Assembly: GCA_903960945.1 (NCBI GenBank)
Contig: CAJCCR010000241.1
Location: forward strand, 1-48,177
Direction: 5' to 3'
DNA length: 48,177 nt
Source: an uncultured Planctomycetaceae bacterium
GTDB lineage: Bacteria; Planctomycetota; Planctomycetia; Gemmatales; Gemmataceae
In this document: positions 1 to 8,093 of the stretch, piece by piece
How the letters are laid out: each line of letters begins with the position of its first letter
Numbering within the stretch: position 1 is the first letter of the stretch
Notes under the pieces: generated by a model
Database searches by the model: none
Seen by the model: only the letters and a program-made list of their open reading frames with translations
Told to the model about the DNA's origin: nothing
Translations under genes and position numbers: made by a program

Positions 1-78
1 AATAGGAAAGGGTTCGCCAGGGAACTCCTTAAATAAACCAGCAAGGACCGCAAGACTATCATCAGGCAAACGGGTCAT
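1..78 (-). CDS. N-terminal fragment of an unidentified protein (runs off the left edge)
   Basis: An ATG at 76-78 on the minus strand opens a frame of 26 codons that continues past position 1. It begins MTRLPDDSLAVLAG. The start overlaps the TGA stop of the upstream polyprenyl synthase gene in a 4-nt ATGA overlap, a strong sign of translational coupling and membership of the same operon. Too little is visible to assign a family. By position it should be another step or accessory of the terpenoid/radical SAM cluster. Confidence 0.6.
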   Translation of the reverse strand, partial: MTRLPDDSLAVLAGLFKEFPGEPFPI

Positions 79-1874
79 ACTTTACCTAGCTGAATTAATG
101 ATAAAGGCTCTTCCTGTTGGGGCGCTTCGAATTTTTCGAGGACTGAATCGACAAGGAAATAAAGCAATCTGCGAAAATCTTCGGAGTCAACTTCATCCGC
201 GATAGCTTCTGCACGAGCCCTAAATTTTTCTACAAGCTTTTGCCCTTTGCTGAACACTTCATTTAGTTGATAAAGCTGGTGAATTCTTTCAACTAGTTGG
301 AAAGAACTATCACCTTTTCGAGCTCGCATAAGCAATCCTAAAATCTCTTCTTTTTGAGCAGGGGTCGCTGTCTCTAAAGCCATGGCCAAAAGCACCGTTG
401 GCCTTCCAGCAAGCACATCCTGACCTGCAACAACCTTGTTTTCAGAGTTGGTATCGAAGTCGCCCAAATCATTAAGAATCTGAAAAGCGATCCCAAGATT
501 CTTGGCAAACTCACCAATCATTTTCTCGTAGGCATCCGCAGGCCCTGCAAGCCTAACGCCAGCATACAATGCAGCTTCGAACGCAGGAGATGTTTTCAAA
601 GCATAAATCCTTAACGCTTCAAGAGGCGTAATGGTTTTATCTGTGGAATTGCGCCAAAGAAGCTCTGCGCCTTGGCCTTCAGATAATTTGACATGCGCAT
701 CGGAAAGCTTGAAAAGAATATCTGCGCTTACATCTGCGCCAAGCTCTGCACGATCTTTGGCAGCCAAGCGATAGCCAAGGCCAACGAGATAATCGCCAAC
801 ATTGATAGCAACGGGAACGCCCTGCTGGCGATGCATGGTTTCACTGCCGTAGCGAAAGTTGTCATCATCTTCGATGTCATCATGAATAAGGGAAGCTTTA
901 TGAAAAGCCTCGATTGCAAGAGCAGAACGCTTAACTGCATCTGAGATATTAATGGACTCGGCATTCAGGGTGCCTGCACCGCCCTTGAGTGCATCATAAA
1001 CTGCGAGAGTAATAAAAGGCCTGCTTCGTTTGCCACCTCTGCCAAGCCAATTGTAGGCAAGTTTTTCATGAACAGAAAGTGGATCTTCCGCCCTTGTATT
1101 TGCGCCCGATCTTGCAGGAGGGCAAAGCCTTGATAACTCAGGTTCTTCGCAAATTTGATGCGAAGCGCGCATCAAATGCATGTAGGACCTCGTTACGGTC
1201 GCAGGTGCTGGAGTCTTTAAATTGATGAACTCCATTACCCAATCTTCATCCACTGAAGTGCTTTTGCAATTGCTTGAAAGCAGGGGAACAGCAACACAAG
1301 GAACCCCAGCCAGAAGAATTTTATCCAACGCTTTTTCAAGGACATTCAAACAAGCAACGCCAACGATGGCATCAACATGGCCGCTAACAATAATTTTCAA
1401 AACAATCGGTGTGCCTTCAGAAACAAGAACCTTATAGCCAAGATCTTCAGCACGGGTTTTAAAATCTGCAACAGAACATGCGCCACATTTTCTGCAATCG
1501 AGGCCAAATTCGTCGTAGTCTGCAGGGCATCCCTCAGCATGCTTTAAGCAATGAGGCATGAGAAGAAGCCTTCGGGAAAAATCGGTAGCTTGAACTTGTT
1601 CACGCCAAAATTCGTTGGCAATACAAACCGAGGTAAATCCGGTGTATTGGAATCCCAAACCCATGCTGGTCAGGAGTTGTTCGGAGAAGACTTGAAGCTC
1701 AGCTTTGGTGAAGGTGTTTTTACGATCAAGGGTAGTTGCAAATTTAGCAATTTCCGCTCTAATCTGATCGCGGAGTTCTCTGGTTTCAGGGACTACTTTA
1801 AGATGCGATGTACTAGGTTTTTTAGACTTTTTTTCTACCTGTTCAACATCAGGCTCAATTAACTGGCTAGACAT
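75..1874 (-). CDS. DUF116 domain fused to polyprenyl (isoprenyl diphosphate) synthase
   Basis: The 599-residue protein has two parts. Residues about 30-215 match the DUF116 type, with a cysteine cluster at about 109-133 (PHCLK, GCP, DCRKCGAC) that could bind a metal or Fe-S centre. Residues about 260-590 are a trans-isoprenyl diphosphate synthase: GGKRSRP at 280-286, the first Asp-rich motif DDIEDDD at 332-338 followed by FRYG, and the second motif written NDLGD (468-472) instead of DDxxD. Members of this family condense isopentenyl diphosphate onto allylic diphosphates. Chain length cannot be read safely. The next gene in the operon is a terpene cyclase, so the product may feed it. The fusion and the Asp-to-Asn change in the second motif are unusual. 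The synthase assignment is firm; the role of the DUF116 half is unknown. Confidence 0.9.
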   Translation of the reverse strand: MSSQLIEPDVEQVEKKSKKPSTSHLKVVPETRELRDQIRAEIAKFATTLDRKNTFTKAELQVFSEQLLTSMGLGFQYTGFTSVCIANEFWREQVQATDFSRRLLLMPHCLKHAEGCPADYDEFGLDCRKCGACSVADFKTRAEDLGYKVLVSEGTPIVLKIIVSGHVDAIVGVACLNVLEKALDKILLAGVPCVAVPLLSSNCKSTSVDEDWVMEFINLKTPAPATVTRSYMHLMRASHQICEEPELSRLCPPARSGANTRAEDPLSVHEKLAYNWLGRGGKRSRPFITLAVYDALKGGAGTLNAESINISDAVKRSALAIEAFHKASLIHDDIEDDDNFRYGSETMHRQQGVPVAINVGDYLVGLGYRLAAKDRAELGADVSADILFKLSDAHVKLSEGQGAELLWRNSTDKTITPLEALRIYALKTSPAFEAALYAGVRLAGPADAYEKMIGEFAKNLGIAFQILNDLGDFDTNSENKVVAGQDVLAGRPTVLLAMALETATPAQKEEILGLLMRARKGDSSFQLVERIHQLYQLNEVFSKGQKLVEKFRARAEAIADEVDSEDFRRLLYFLVDSVLEKFEAPQQEEPLSLIQLGKV

Positions 1875-1920
1875 TATTAATACTTCCTAAAGGCGGGATA
1901 TTTATATCGTATGGTGTTTA

Positions 1921-3732
1921 TTACACCATCGTACTTTTTCTTATTCTTCCTAATGCACCAACTGCAAAGATTATGGGATATAGTTTTTCAAAATACCATA
2001 GTTTTGCAAAATAAAACCCAATTGGTGCTACTTTCAATATTTGATCATTCTCCGAGGCATTAATCAACCATAATAAGCCTTTTTCCAAGACTTTTGGATC
2101 AGAGTCCATATCCCAGAGTATTTCCAAGGCTAAAGAGGTCTCTTCTACCGAAGATGGACAACCATAAGCACCGCCCCAGCCCCCATCATCATTCTGTGCC
2201 TTTTCTAGAAATCTAACACCTTTTCGGGCATGAAGTTCTTCCCAAAGCCCTAAATCCCTGAACGCAGCAAGCACCCTGCATGTGCCATATACGGGGTTGG
2301 TTTCAGATTCTTCATGCTGATTACCAAACCAAAGAGGAAGCCAGGATCCATCCGCATTCTGGTTTTCCCTTAAATAAGTCAAGCCACCATCATAGAGCTT
2401 TTCCAACTCCACCTCGACGGAATGCAATTCGGGATCAATGTTTTCGGTCCCACCTTCCGGATACCAAGGCGCAATCGCTCTAAGCATGTGAGCAGTAAGA
2501 TCACACCCACTTCGATCAAAAGGAAGATTGCTCCAACCATGGCAAAAGGTGGGTATCCCAGAATCAGTATTTTGCAAACCTGAAAGCCATCGCACCCCTG
2601 CCCTTAGCCACTCGCCGGGTTGTTCTTTAAGGTTGGTCAAAGCAAGCAACGCACCAGGGGTGTCATCCGCATCAGGAACACATCCGGGCAAAGGGGTCCA
2701 GCCCCAACCGCCAGGTTCTGCACCAGTATATGGGTGGATGATTTCGTACTGTTGGCCCTTAATCCATTCCACAAGTGAATCAGTTTGGCCTAGGCTTTCA
2801 AGATCATCAGCAGAGGCAAGTGCGTTAATAGCAAGAGTAGTAACCCAAGTTGCAAGATTAGTATCAATAGGCCAGCTACCATCAGATCGGACTGAATCCA
2901 ACAGAAACGCGATGCCCTTTTTAACCACATCGTGATTTTCTCGCCCTGTTGCAGAGAGAGATAAAGTAACAAAAGCAGTGAGAGGCGTGGCTTCAAGAAA
3001 CCCACCATTGACCGGCTGAATATTCTTAAGGACTTTCAAAGCCCTGCCCGTACAAACATTGCGAAGAAGCCGAATTGGAGGGATTGAAGATGGGTTGCAA
3101 TGGTGAATGCAAACACCAATGGCAATCAATGCGGGCAAGGCATAACTTACGACGGGCAACCCCATAAAGCGGTACAAACTTTGGGGCAGACACGCCAACT
3201 CAAAAGGCAGCGCAGGAACTTCATCCCAATCAACCAACCCTGCGAGTGCGCAAGTGGTCAGAATCGGAACAGAAAAAGTATGATCTTTCCCGTATCTTTG
3301 GCGTAATGCTTCCGCAAGTTCTTTGCCGGTATTCCCATAGCGAGAGCCAAGCCATTGATCCGTTTTTCCAAGAGTCGAAGCGAATTCTTGATGCCTTCCT
3401 GAAATATAAAAGGATGATTTAACGAGCAAAGTAGTCGAGATATTCGAAAAGCTGATGGTGGTATCGCCCCACCCGCCATCTTCGTTCTGATGATCCTTAA
3501 GCCATGAAAGCCCATTTTCTACAAGCTTTGGCGCATCGACTTTAGCAGCTATAAGAGCTGAAACAGCAACTGCAGTAGATAACGCAGAGCTTGAAAGTTC
3601 GCCTTCCCACCAACCTTTAGCCAGCCTTGAAGACAAAAGCTTTTCTTTTGCCGATTGGTAAGCCCTTTCAACTCGTTTGGGATCAATCCCCATTGAGGAA
3701 AGCGTGGGCCTGTGGATACCAGCAAAGGTCAC
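1921..3732 (-). CDS. Class II terpene cyclase, squalene-hopene cyclase family
   Basis: The 603-residue protein is built of prenyltransferase/squalene-oxidase (alpha-alpha) repeats with several QW-type motifs: QNEDGGWG near 82-89, QNADGSW and QNDDGGWGG toward the C-terminus. The catalytic acid motif is intact as DADDT at about 354-358, the place where squalene-hopene cyclases carry DxDDT. The family protonates a polyene and cyclises it. Its length is a little below typical hopene cyclases, and no squalene synthase genes are visible nearby, so the substrate could be squalene or another linear polyprenoid. The start is GTG (3730-3732), overlapping the stop of the radical SAM gene as GTGA, so translation is probably coupled. 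I avoid the symbol shc because the substrate is not settled. Confidence 0.88.
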   Translation of the reverse strand: MTFAGIHRPTLSSMGIDPKRVERAYQSAKEKLLSSRLAKGWWEGELSSSALSTAVAVSALIAAKVDAPKLVENGLSWLKDHQNEDGGWGDTTISFSNISTTLLVKSSFYISGRHQEFASTLGKTDQWLGSRYGNTGKELAEALRQRYGKDHTFSVPILTTCALAGLVDWDEVPALPFELACLPQSLYRFMGLPVVSYALPALIAIGVCIHHCNPSSIPPIRLLRNVCTGRALKVLKNIQPVNGGFLEATPLTAFVTLSLSATGRENHDVVKKGIAFLLDSVRSDGSWPIDTNLATWVTTLAINALASADDLESLGQTDSLVEWIKGQQYEIIHPYTGAEPGGWGWTPLPGCVPDADDTPGALLALTNLKEQPGEWLRAGVRWLSGLQNTDSGIPTFCHGWSNLPFDRSGCDLTAHMLRAIAPWYPEGGTENIDPELHSVEVELEKLYDGGLTYLRENQNADGSWLPLWFGNQHEESETNPVYGTCRVLAAFRDLGLWEELHARKGVRFLEKAQNDDGGWGGAYGCPSSVEETSLALEILWDMDSDPKVLEKGLLWLINASENDQILKVAPIGFYFAKLWYFEKLYPIIFAVGALGRIRKSTMV

Positions 3733-4916
3733 ATGGCCCCCATGCCGAAGAAGACATTATCTTTTAGGAATCGATAAACCCAGTAAGATTCGGGAATTTC
3801 TTTGCCAGGCATATGCTGACTGGTGCGGGGTTTGCCACAGCCTATTTCCTTAAGTGCATCACGGGTGCTGTAATCTTTTGCATCATGACCCTTGATAAAC
3901 TCAACCAACTCCTGCGGATTTTCAAGAATGACACACCCCTTGGTGCGATCCTTTACAAACTGCTGGAAGCCACGAAGATAAGGGCTTTCATTGATGGTTT
4001 TATAAAGGTCGTAATCATTATCGCTTATTTTGTTAGTCGCAAAAGAAAGCGGCGGGCAAATTTCAATGCTCCCTTGGGGCCCAATATGAAAACCCATGCC
4101 CATTGCAGCAGGGCAAAATGCTTCGCCCGATGCAGTCCAATAACTGTCAATAATGATGATCGGATGATGATGCCTGAGTGCCACCATTTTCTTTCTGGCT
4201 TCCAGCAATTGCTCTGGGCTAAGGCAGTATTCAGGATGCGGATCTTCGCCCACTGGCCTGTAAAAATAATACCAGATGTACATTGCGCCCTGCTTGATCA
4301 TCAACTGTAAGAAGGAGTCGCACAAAACTTCCTCCATATTTTTGCCAGTGATCGTACAAGCAACACCAAAAATAATACCCTTCTTTTTAAGCCTCTCCAT
4401 ACCTTGCATTGCTGAATCAAACACCCCTTCGCCACGCCTTAAATCATTCTGAAACTGCATCCCATCAATGCTGATAAGAGGAGTAACATTTCCCGCTTCA
4501 GCAAGGCGATTAACATTGGCTTCGGTAAAAAGCATTCCGTTGGTGATCGTCTGAAAAAAACAATCCTTATGGCGCTTAAACACGTCCCAAATACCCTTAT
4601 ACATGTAAGGCTCGCCACCCAGCAATGTATAGTAATAGGCTTTGTTTTTCTTACCAACGCGAATGATTGCATCCAAATCTTCAGCAGGAAGATGATATGC
4701 CGTGCCTTCTTTTTCAACCCAGCACCCATGGCAACGCAAATTGCAAGTGTTGGTAAGGGCAACGAACATGAAGGGCGGGTACAACTTCTTGTTTTTAAGA
4801 CGATGCTTGTATGCCCTTACCGCAACAAATCCTTTGTAGACCCAAAGATGAGCGGCTTTCATTGCAAGCCTGGGCGACAATTCGGTAAGTGCTCTGTATG
4901 CAAGTTTATGTAACAT
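3729..4916 (-). CDS. Radical SAM enzyme of the terpenoid cluster
   Basis: The 395-residue protein has the radical SAM cluster CX3CX2C at residues 58-65 (CNLRCHGC) and the GGEP SAM-binding motif at about 100-103. Further cysteines in the C-terminal third (EICPP, KGCV, IGCGK) could hold an auxiliary Fe-S cluster, though the full SPASM spacing is not obvious. Neighbouring genes are a terpene cyclase (4-nt overlap) and a ferredoxin, so it may modify a polyprenoid or hopanoid-like product, comparable in logic to HpnH, which adds adenosine to diploptene. The region around the cysteines differs from HpnH as I remember it, so HpnH is only an analogy. The ATG at 4916 precedes a basic, amphipathic N-terminus. 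Confidence 0.85.
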   Translation of the reverse strand: MLHKLAYRALTELSPRLAMKAAHLWVYKGFVAVRAYKHRLKNKKLYPPFMFVALTNTCNLRCHGCWVEKEGTAYHLPAEDLDAIIRVGKKNKAYYYTLLGGEPYMYKGIWDVFKRHKDCFFQTITNGMLFTEANVNRLAEAGNVTPLISIDGMQFQNDLRRGEGVFDSAMQGMERLKKKGIIFGVACTITGKNMEEVLCDSFLQLMIKQGAMYIWYYFYRPVGEDPHPEYCLSPEQLLEARKKMVALRHHHPIIIIDSYWTASGEAFCPAAMGMGFHIGPQGSIEICPPLSFATNKISDNDYDLYKTINESPYLRGFQQFVKDRTKGCVILENPQELVEFIKGHDAKDYSTRDALKEIGCGKPRTSQHMPGKEIPESYWVYRFLKDNVFFGMGAM

Positions 4917-4952
4917 GGTTTTTCCAGTTAATTATTCTGTGAAGGCATAGCC

Positions 4953-6014
4953 TTAAATTTCAAGGGAATCCAAAGAGTCCATTAGATTATCGAGATCATC
5001 CTTTGGCGAATCTTTTTTATCAGGCTGCCTTTTGGGAATGCCAACACTCAATCCTACTGCATCTCGACCATCACGCAGCAACTCTTTGTCTCGCTCTTTG
5101 GCTGCAATAACCAAGGCGTCACCGCCACCAAAAAGCTTGGTAAGATCAATCTTCAAACCACTGATGGCACCCACGGGAGCCCCTGCAATCGCAGGGCTTT
5201 TGTAATCAGGAAACATGATGGCTTGCTCTGGGCAAACCCTACTGCAAGCAGGACACCCCTTCTTGCAACTATCTTGATTATCAACATAAATCCGCTCGAG
5301 ACTATCTACGCCATACACACCAAACAAGCAGAAATCCAAGCATTCCATGCAGTTGGTACAACGGCTGTAATCAATCACAGGGTACCAGCGTCGGCCTGGT
5401 ATTTTTAGCATTTCATCTTTAAGGAATGAGGCACCATTTGTAGCATTACCGTTCAACACGGCGGCACCATTTGAGGCGGGCGTGGAAATATTCATACCAA
5501 GCTGAACCATTGCAGGTTTTGATTCAGGTATTGCAGCAGCCCACCTTTGCTTGCATTCAGTTAGAATTCTGCGAACTTCCTCAACATAGGTGCGGTGATC
5601 CTTGGCATCCCGCAAATCGAGACAAAAAATAAACCGATCCTGAACTTTAACAGCTCCAATGCCCTTGGGTTTACTGGCCTCTTCGCCTTCTTCATCTTCG
5701 TCATCGTTATTGTCAGCGGGCTTGATATTGGTTTCGCCCAGTTTTCCCTGAATGCCATCCCGATCCAACAACCAATATGCTGCCCGGGGATAAAGCCAGG
5801 AAATCACGACCATGTCGCCTTGAACGCTTTCGAGATAAAGCCTACCTGTATGGCCTTCATGTAAGTCGTAAAGTGCAGGGACTATGCCGAGGTCAATGCC
5901 TGGTTCCATTAGCAAGGCTGCTGCAATTTCTTCTTCTATGGCTCTGCGGTTAGGGTCTTTGCCCTGTGCCTGCGACAAAACCACAGTAAGTTTTTTCTGA
6001 CTCATATTAATCAT
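4953..6014 (-). CDS. Two-cluster [4Fe-4S] ferredoxin-domain protein
   Basis: The 353-residue protein has an N-terminal domain of unknown fold (residues 1-170, including an acidic linker DDEDEEGEE near 104-112) and a central ferredoxin module. The module has C219, C222, C225 and C229, then C250, C254, C257 and C261, enough for two [4Fe-4S] clusters. The C-terminal 80 residues are charged and probably flexible. It likely passes electrons to the cluster radical SAM enzymes or to the lipoyl carrier encoded just upstream. The start at 6014 overlaps the end of the GcvH-like gene by 8 nt; an alternative ATG lies three codons in (6005). The redox role follows from the motifs; the partner is inferred. 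Confidence 0.82.
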   Translation of the reverse strand: MINMSQKKLTVVLSQAQGKDPNRRAIEEEIAAALLMEPGIDLGIVPALYDLHEGHTGRLYLESVQGDMVVISWLYPRAAYWLLDRDGIQGKLGETNIKPADNNDDEDEEGEEASKPKGIGAVKVQDRFIFCLDLRDAKDHRTYVEEVRRILTECKQRWAAAIPESKPAMVQLGMNISTPASNGAAVLNGNATNGASFLKDEMLKIPGRRWYPVIDYSRCTNCMECLDFCLFGVYGVDSLERIYVDNQDSCKKGCPACSRVCPEQAIMFPDYKSPAIAGAPVGAISGLKIDLTKLFGGGDALVIAAKERDKELLRDGRDAVGLSVGIPKRQPDKKDSPKDDLDNLMDSLDSLEI

Positions 6015-6471
6015 CCCCAGCGTTAATTTTACCTTTTAACATGCGTTGGGCTTTTTCCCAATTCTCTTCAAGAAAAGCATGATAAGCATTTGCATCCATT
6101 AGGCTATCGATAGTGCCATCCATTTCAAACAACCAGCCTTTATCGTAACCATTCACATTAATTGCAGAGGGATCTGCCAAAACTTCAGGATTAAAACAAA
6201 GCAATGTGCCTTCAAGGGGCGCAAAAAGGTCTGAAACAGCTTTCGATGTTTCAATATGACCTATCTGATCCAGTAGAGCAACTTTATCTCCTGCATTCAC
6301 CTGCCAATCAAGAAAATAAACATCCTGCATTAGTTTGATGGCGTAGGAAGAAAACCCAAAGCGGTTTTTCCCATCAACAACCCTGCACCAGAAATGATTC
6401 CGGGAATAATACAAATCAGCAGGTACTTCCGCTGCATACTTGCCCATCATAAATTGCAAAGGCTCGCTCAT
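6007..6471 (-). CDS. GcvH-like lipoyl-carrier protein
   Basis: The 154-residue protein shows the glycine cleavage H-protein/lipoyl fold. The lipoylation lysine is K77 in the ETSKAVSDLFAP motif, matching the ESxKAxSDxxAP signature. It is longer than ordinary GcvH (about 125-130 residues), with an extended charged C-terminus. No glycine cleavage genes (gcvT, gcvP) are nearby; it sits between a HemW-like radical SAM gene and a ferredoxin gene. Known GcvH-like proteins outside glycine cleavage act as lipoyl or sulfur carriers (for example LbpA in sHdr sulfur oxidation). Here it may be a dedicated lipoyl redox or substrate carrier for the terpenoid pathway. A plain relocated gcvH is possible. Confidence 0.85.
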   Translation of the reverse strand: MSEPLQFMMGKYAAEVPADLYYSRNHFWCRVVDGKNRFGFSSYAIKLMQDVYFLDWQVNAGDKVALLDQIGHIETSKAVSDLFAPLEGTLLCFNPEVLADPSAINVNGYDKGWLFEMDGTIDSLMDANAYHAFLEENWEKAQRMLKGKINAGDD

Positions 6472-6496
6472 TCTATTTCCACAACCTTACAAAAAA

Positions 6497-7813
6497 CTAT
6501 GTGTACCGCGCATTTAAATGTTCAGGTTCAAAAAATCTGGGCAATAGCCTATCTACCTGAAGCAAGCCATCCATGGTGACATCTGCCGAATTTTGACCAA
6601 GTTTCAGCCAGCCTTCTTTTTCAAGTGACACCCACTGAGAGTCAAACTCCTTGAATATTTGGACCTTGAATTTATTTTCAAAGTATTCTGATTCAAGGTG
6701 TCCGGTTTTAAGCTGCAAGATCATTTCTCGAATCAATTTTTGATGCTTCGTCACCGGCAAGGCCCTACCGAGCGGAATAATACCCTTCTGCAATTCGCCA
6801 AGATAATTATCCCAAGCATCCAAGTTTTGCAGGTGAACCCCATTGATATGCCCAAAAGAAGCCACGCCTGTTCCAAACATATCTGCCCCATGCCAAAGTT
6901 CATCCCGATAAACAAATTTCATTTTCGCCTTGCTCCGAACCAGAGTATAGGCACTCGATATCTCGTATCCATTTTCCATCAAGGTTTCAAAAGCATATTT
7001 AACCCAACCTCTTTTGGTGGGCCAATCAGAAACAGCAAGAGGATCGGGCTGATCAACCTGTTTTAATTCCTTTGAAAATACGGTGTTAAAAGGAAGCTCC
7101 ATCTGATAAATGGTGATACAATCAGGTGCAATTTCAATTGTTTTCTTGATGCAATCTTTCCAATTTTCTGTAGTTTCACCCACCATGCCTGCAATGAGAT
7201 CAATGTTTATCAGGGGGAAATTCAGCTCCCGTGCCCAAGTGTAGGCCTTAACTATTTCCGCCGAATGATGGGCCCTGCCATTCGATTCAAGAATTTCATC
7301 ATTAAAATTCTCAACGCCCAAGCTTAAGCGCGTGACGCCCATTTGCCTAAGAGCTGCAAGCTTATGTTGCTGAAGAGTGCCTGGCTCGCATTCGAAAGTA
7401 ACTTCTCTAGCGCCATTCCAACTGAATGAGTTTTTTATCCCATTAAAAAGTTTTTCGAGTTGAGTAACACTCAAATAAGAAGGAGTGCCCCCACCAAAAT
7501 AGACAAAGTCAAGATCTCTGCCACCACGCACAGGCAATTGGGAACAAAGAGCGATTTCTTGAATAAGTGCATCGAGGTAATTATCGACGTCCTTGGCATT
7601 TTTATCGGTATAAACTCGGAAGTAGCAAAATTTACAGCGTTTCCTGCAAAAAGGAATGTGTGCATAAAGCCCGAGGGGTATGCCCGCTTCTGGCGCAGAG
7701 TTTAAAACCTTATAGGCCTCAGGTAAAAAAGAAGGCTTCCAGAAGGAAAATGGCGGGTAGTTGGCAACAAAATAGTTGCCCAACTCGGTCTTCTCTGTAG
7801 TGGAATCACTCAT
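6497..7813 (-). CDS. HemW/HemN-like radical SAM protein
   Basis: The 438-residue protein has the radical SAM triad CX3CX2C at C56, C60 and C63 (CRKRCKFC) and the glycine-rich FGGGTPS motif at about 106-112, both typical of the coproporphyrinogen dehydrogenase-like family. It has C-Y-F after the triad, rather than the extra cysteine of true HemN. The family includes heme chaperones (HemW), heme-degrading HutW/ChuW and many uncharacterised enzymes. It is the first gene of the minus-strand operon, 25 nt before the GcvH-like gene, so a role in that pathway is more likely than general heme synthesis. I cannot decide between enzyme and cofactor-delivery roles. Confidence 0.85.
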   Translation of the reverse strand: MSDSTTEKTELGNYFVANYPPFSFWKPSFLPEAYKVLNSAPEAGIPLGLYAHIPFCRKRCKFCYFRVYTDKNAKDVDNYLDALIQEIALCSQLPVRGGRDLDFVYFGGGTPSYLSVTQLEKLFNGIKNSFSWNGAREVTFECEPGTLQQHKLAALRQMGVTRLSLGVENFNDEILESNGRAHHSAEIVKAYTWARELNFPLINIDLIAGMVGETTENWKDCIKKTIEIAPDCITIYQMELPFNTVFSKELKQVDQPDPLAVSDWPTKRGWVKYAFETLMENGYEISSAYTLVRSKAKMKFVYRDELWHGADMFGTGVASFGHINGVHLQNLDAWDNYLGELQKGIIPLGRALPVTKHQKLIREMILQLKTGHLESEYFENKFKVQIFKEFDSQWVSLEKEGWLKLGQNSADVTMDGLLQVDRLLPRFFEPEHLNARYT

Positions 7814-7925
7814 GAATCAAATTCCCGACGCGATTATTAAAATATTATTCTAATGTAATTTACCACTAATCCACACAATCTTTCTCAAAAACCTGAAGTA
7901 AATCAAAGTTTTTACAATCTAAGGT

Positions 7926-7953
7926 TTGAAGTTTAAATCGCAATCGCTAAACT
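7926..7953 (+). promoter_or_regulatory. Probable sigma-70-type promoter for tRNA-Leu
   Basis: TTGAAG (7926-7931) and TAAACT (7948-7953) are separated by 16 bp and lie 9 bp before the tRNA-Leu 5' end. Both hexamers match consensus only in part. Confidence 0.4.
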
Positions 7954-7962
7954 TAAAAATAT

Positions 7963-8045
7963 GCCGAAGTGGCGGAATGGCAGACGCGCCGGACTCAAAA
8001 TCCGGTACCCTCAAAGGTGTGTGGGTTCAAGTCCCACCTTCGGTA
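7963..8045 (+). tRNA. tRNA-Leu (CAA)
   Basis: A class II cloverleaf with a long variable arm. The acceptor stem GCCGAAG pairs with CTTCGGT (the first pair is G-U). The anticodon stem CCGGA/TCCGG encloses loop CTCAAAA, giving anticodon CAA. The T arm is GTGGG-TTCAAGT-CCCAC. The 3' CCA is not encoded. It reads away from the divergent terpenoid operon and precedes mtaB. Confidence 0.95.
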
Positions 8046-8093
8046 CTTTTCATTTAGACTTCATTTTATGTTGTTTTCCGGTCATTATTATTT

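Noticed and set aside
3729-4916. Calling the cluster radical SAM enzyme HpnH (adenosylhopane synthase)
   Set aside because: Only the radical SAM motif and the cyclase neighbour fit; the sequence around the cysteines and the C-terminus differ from HpnH as I know it.
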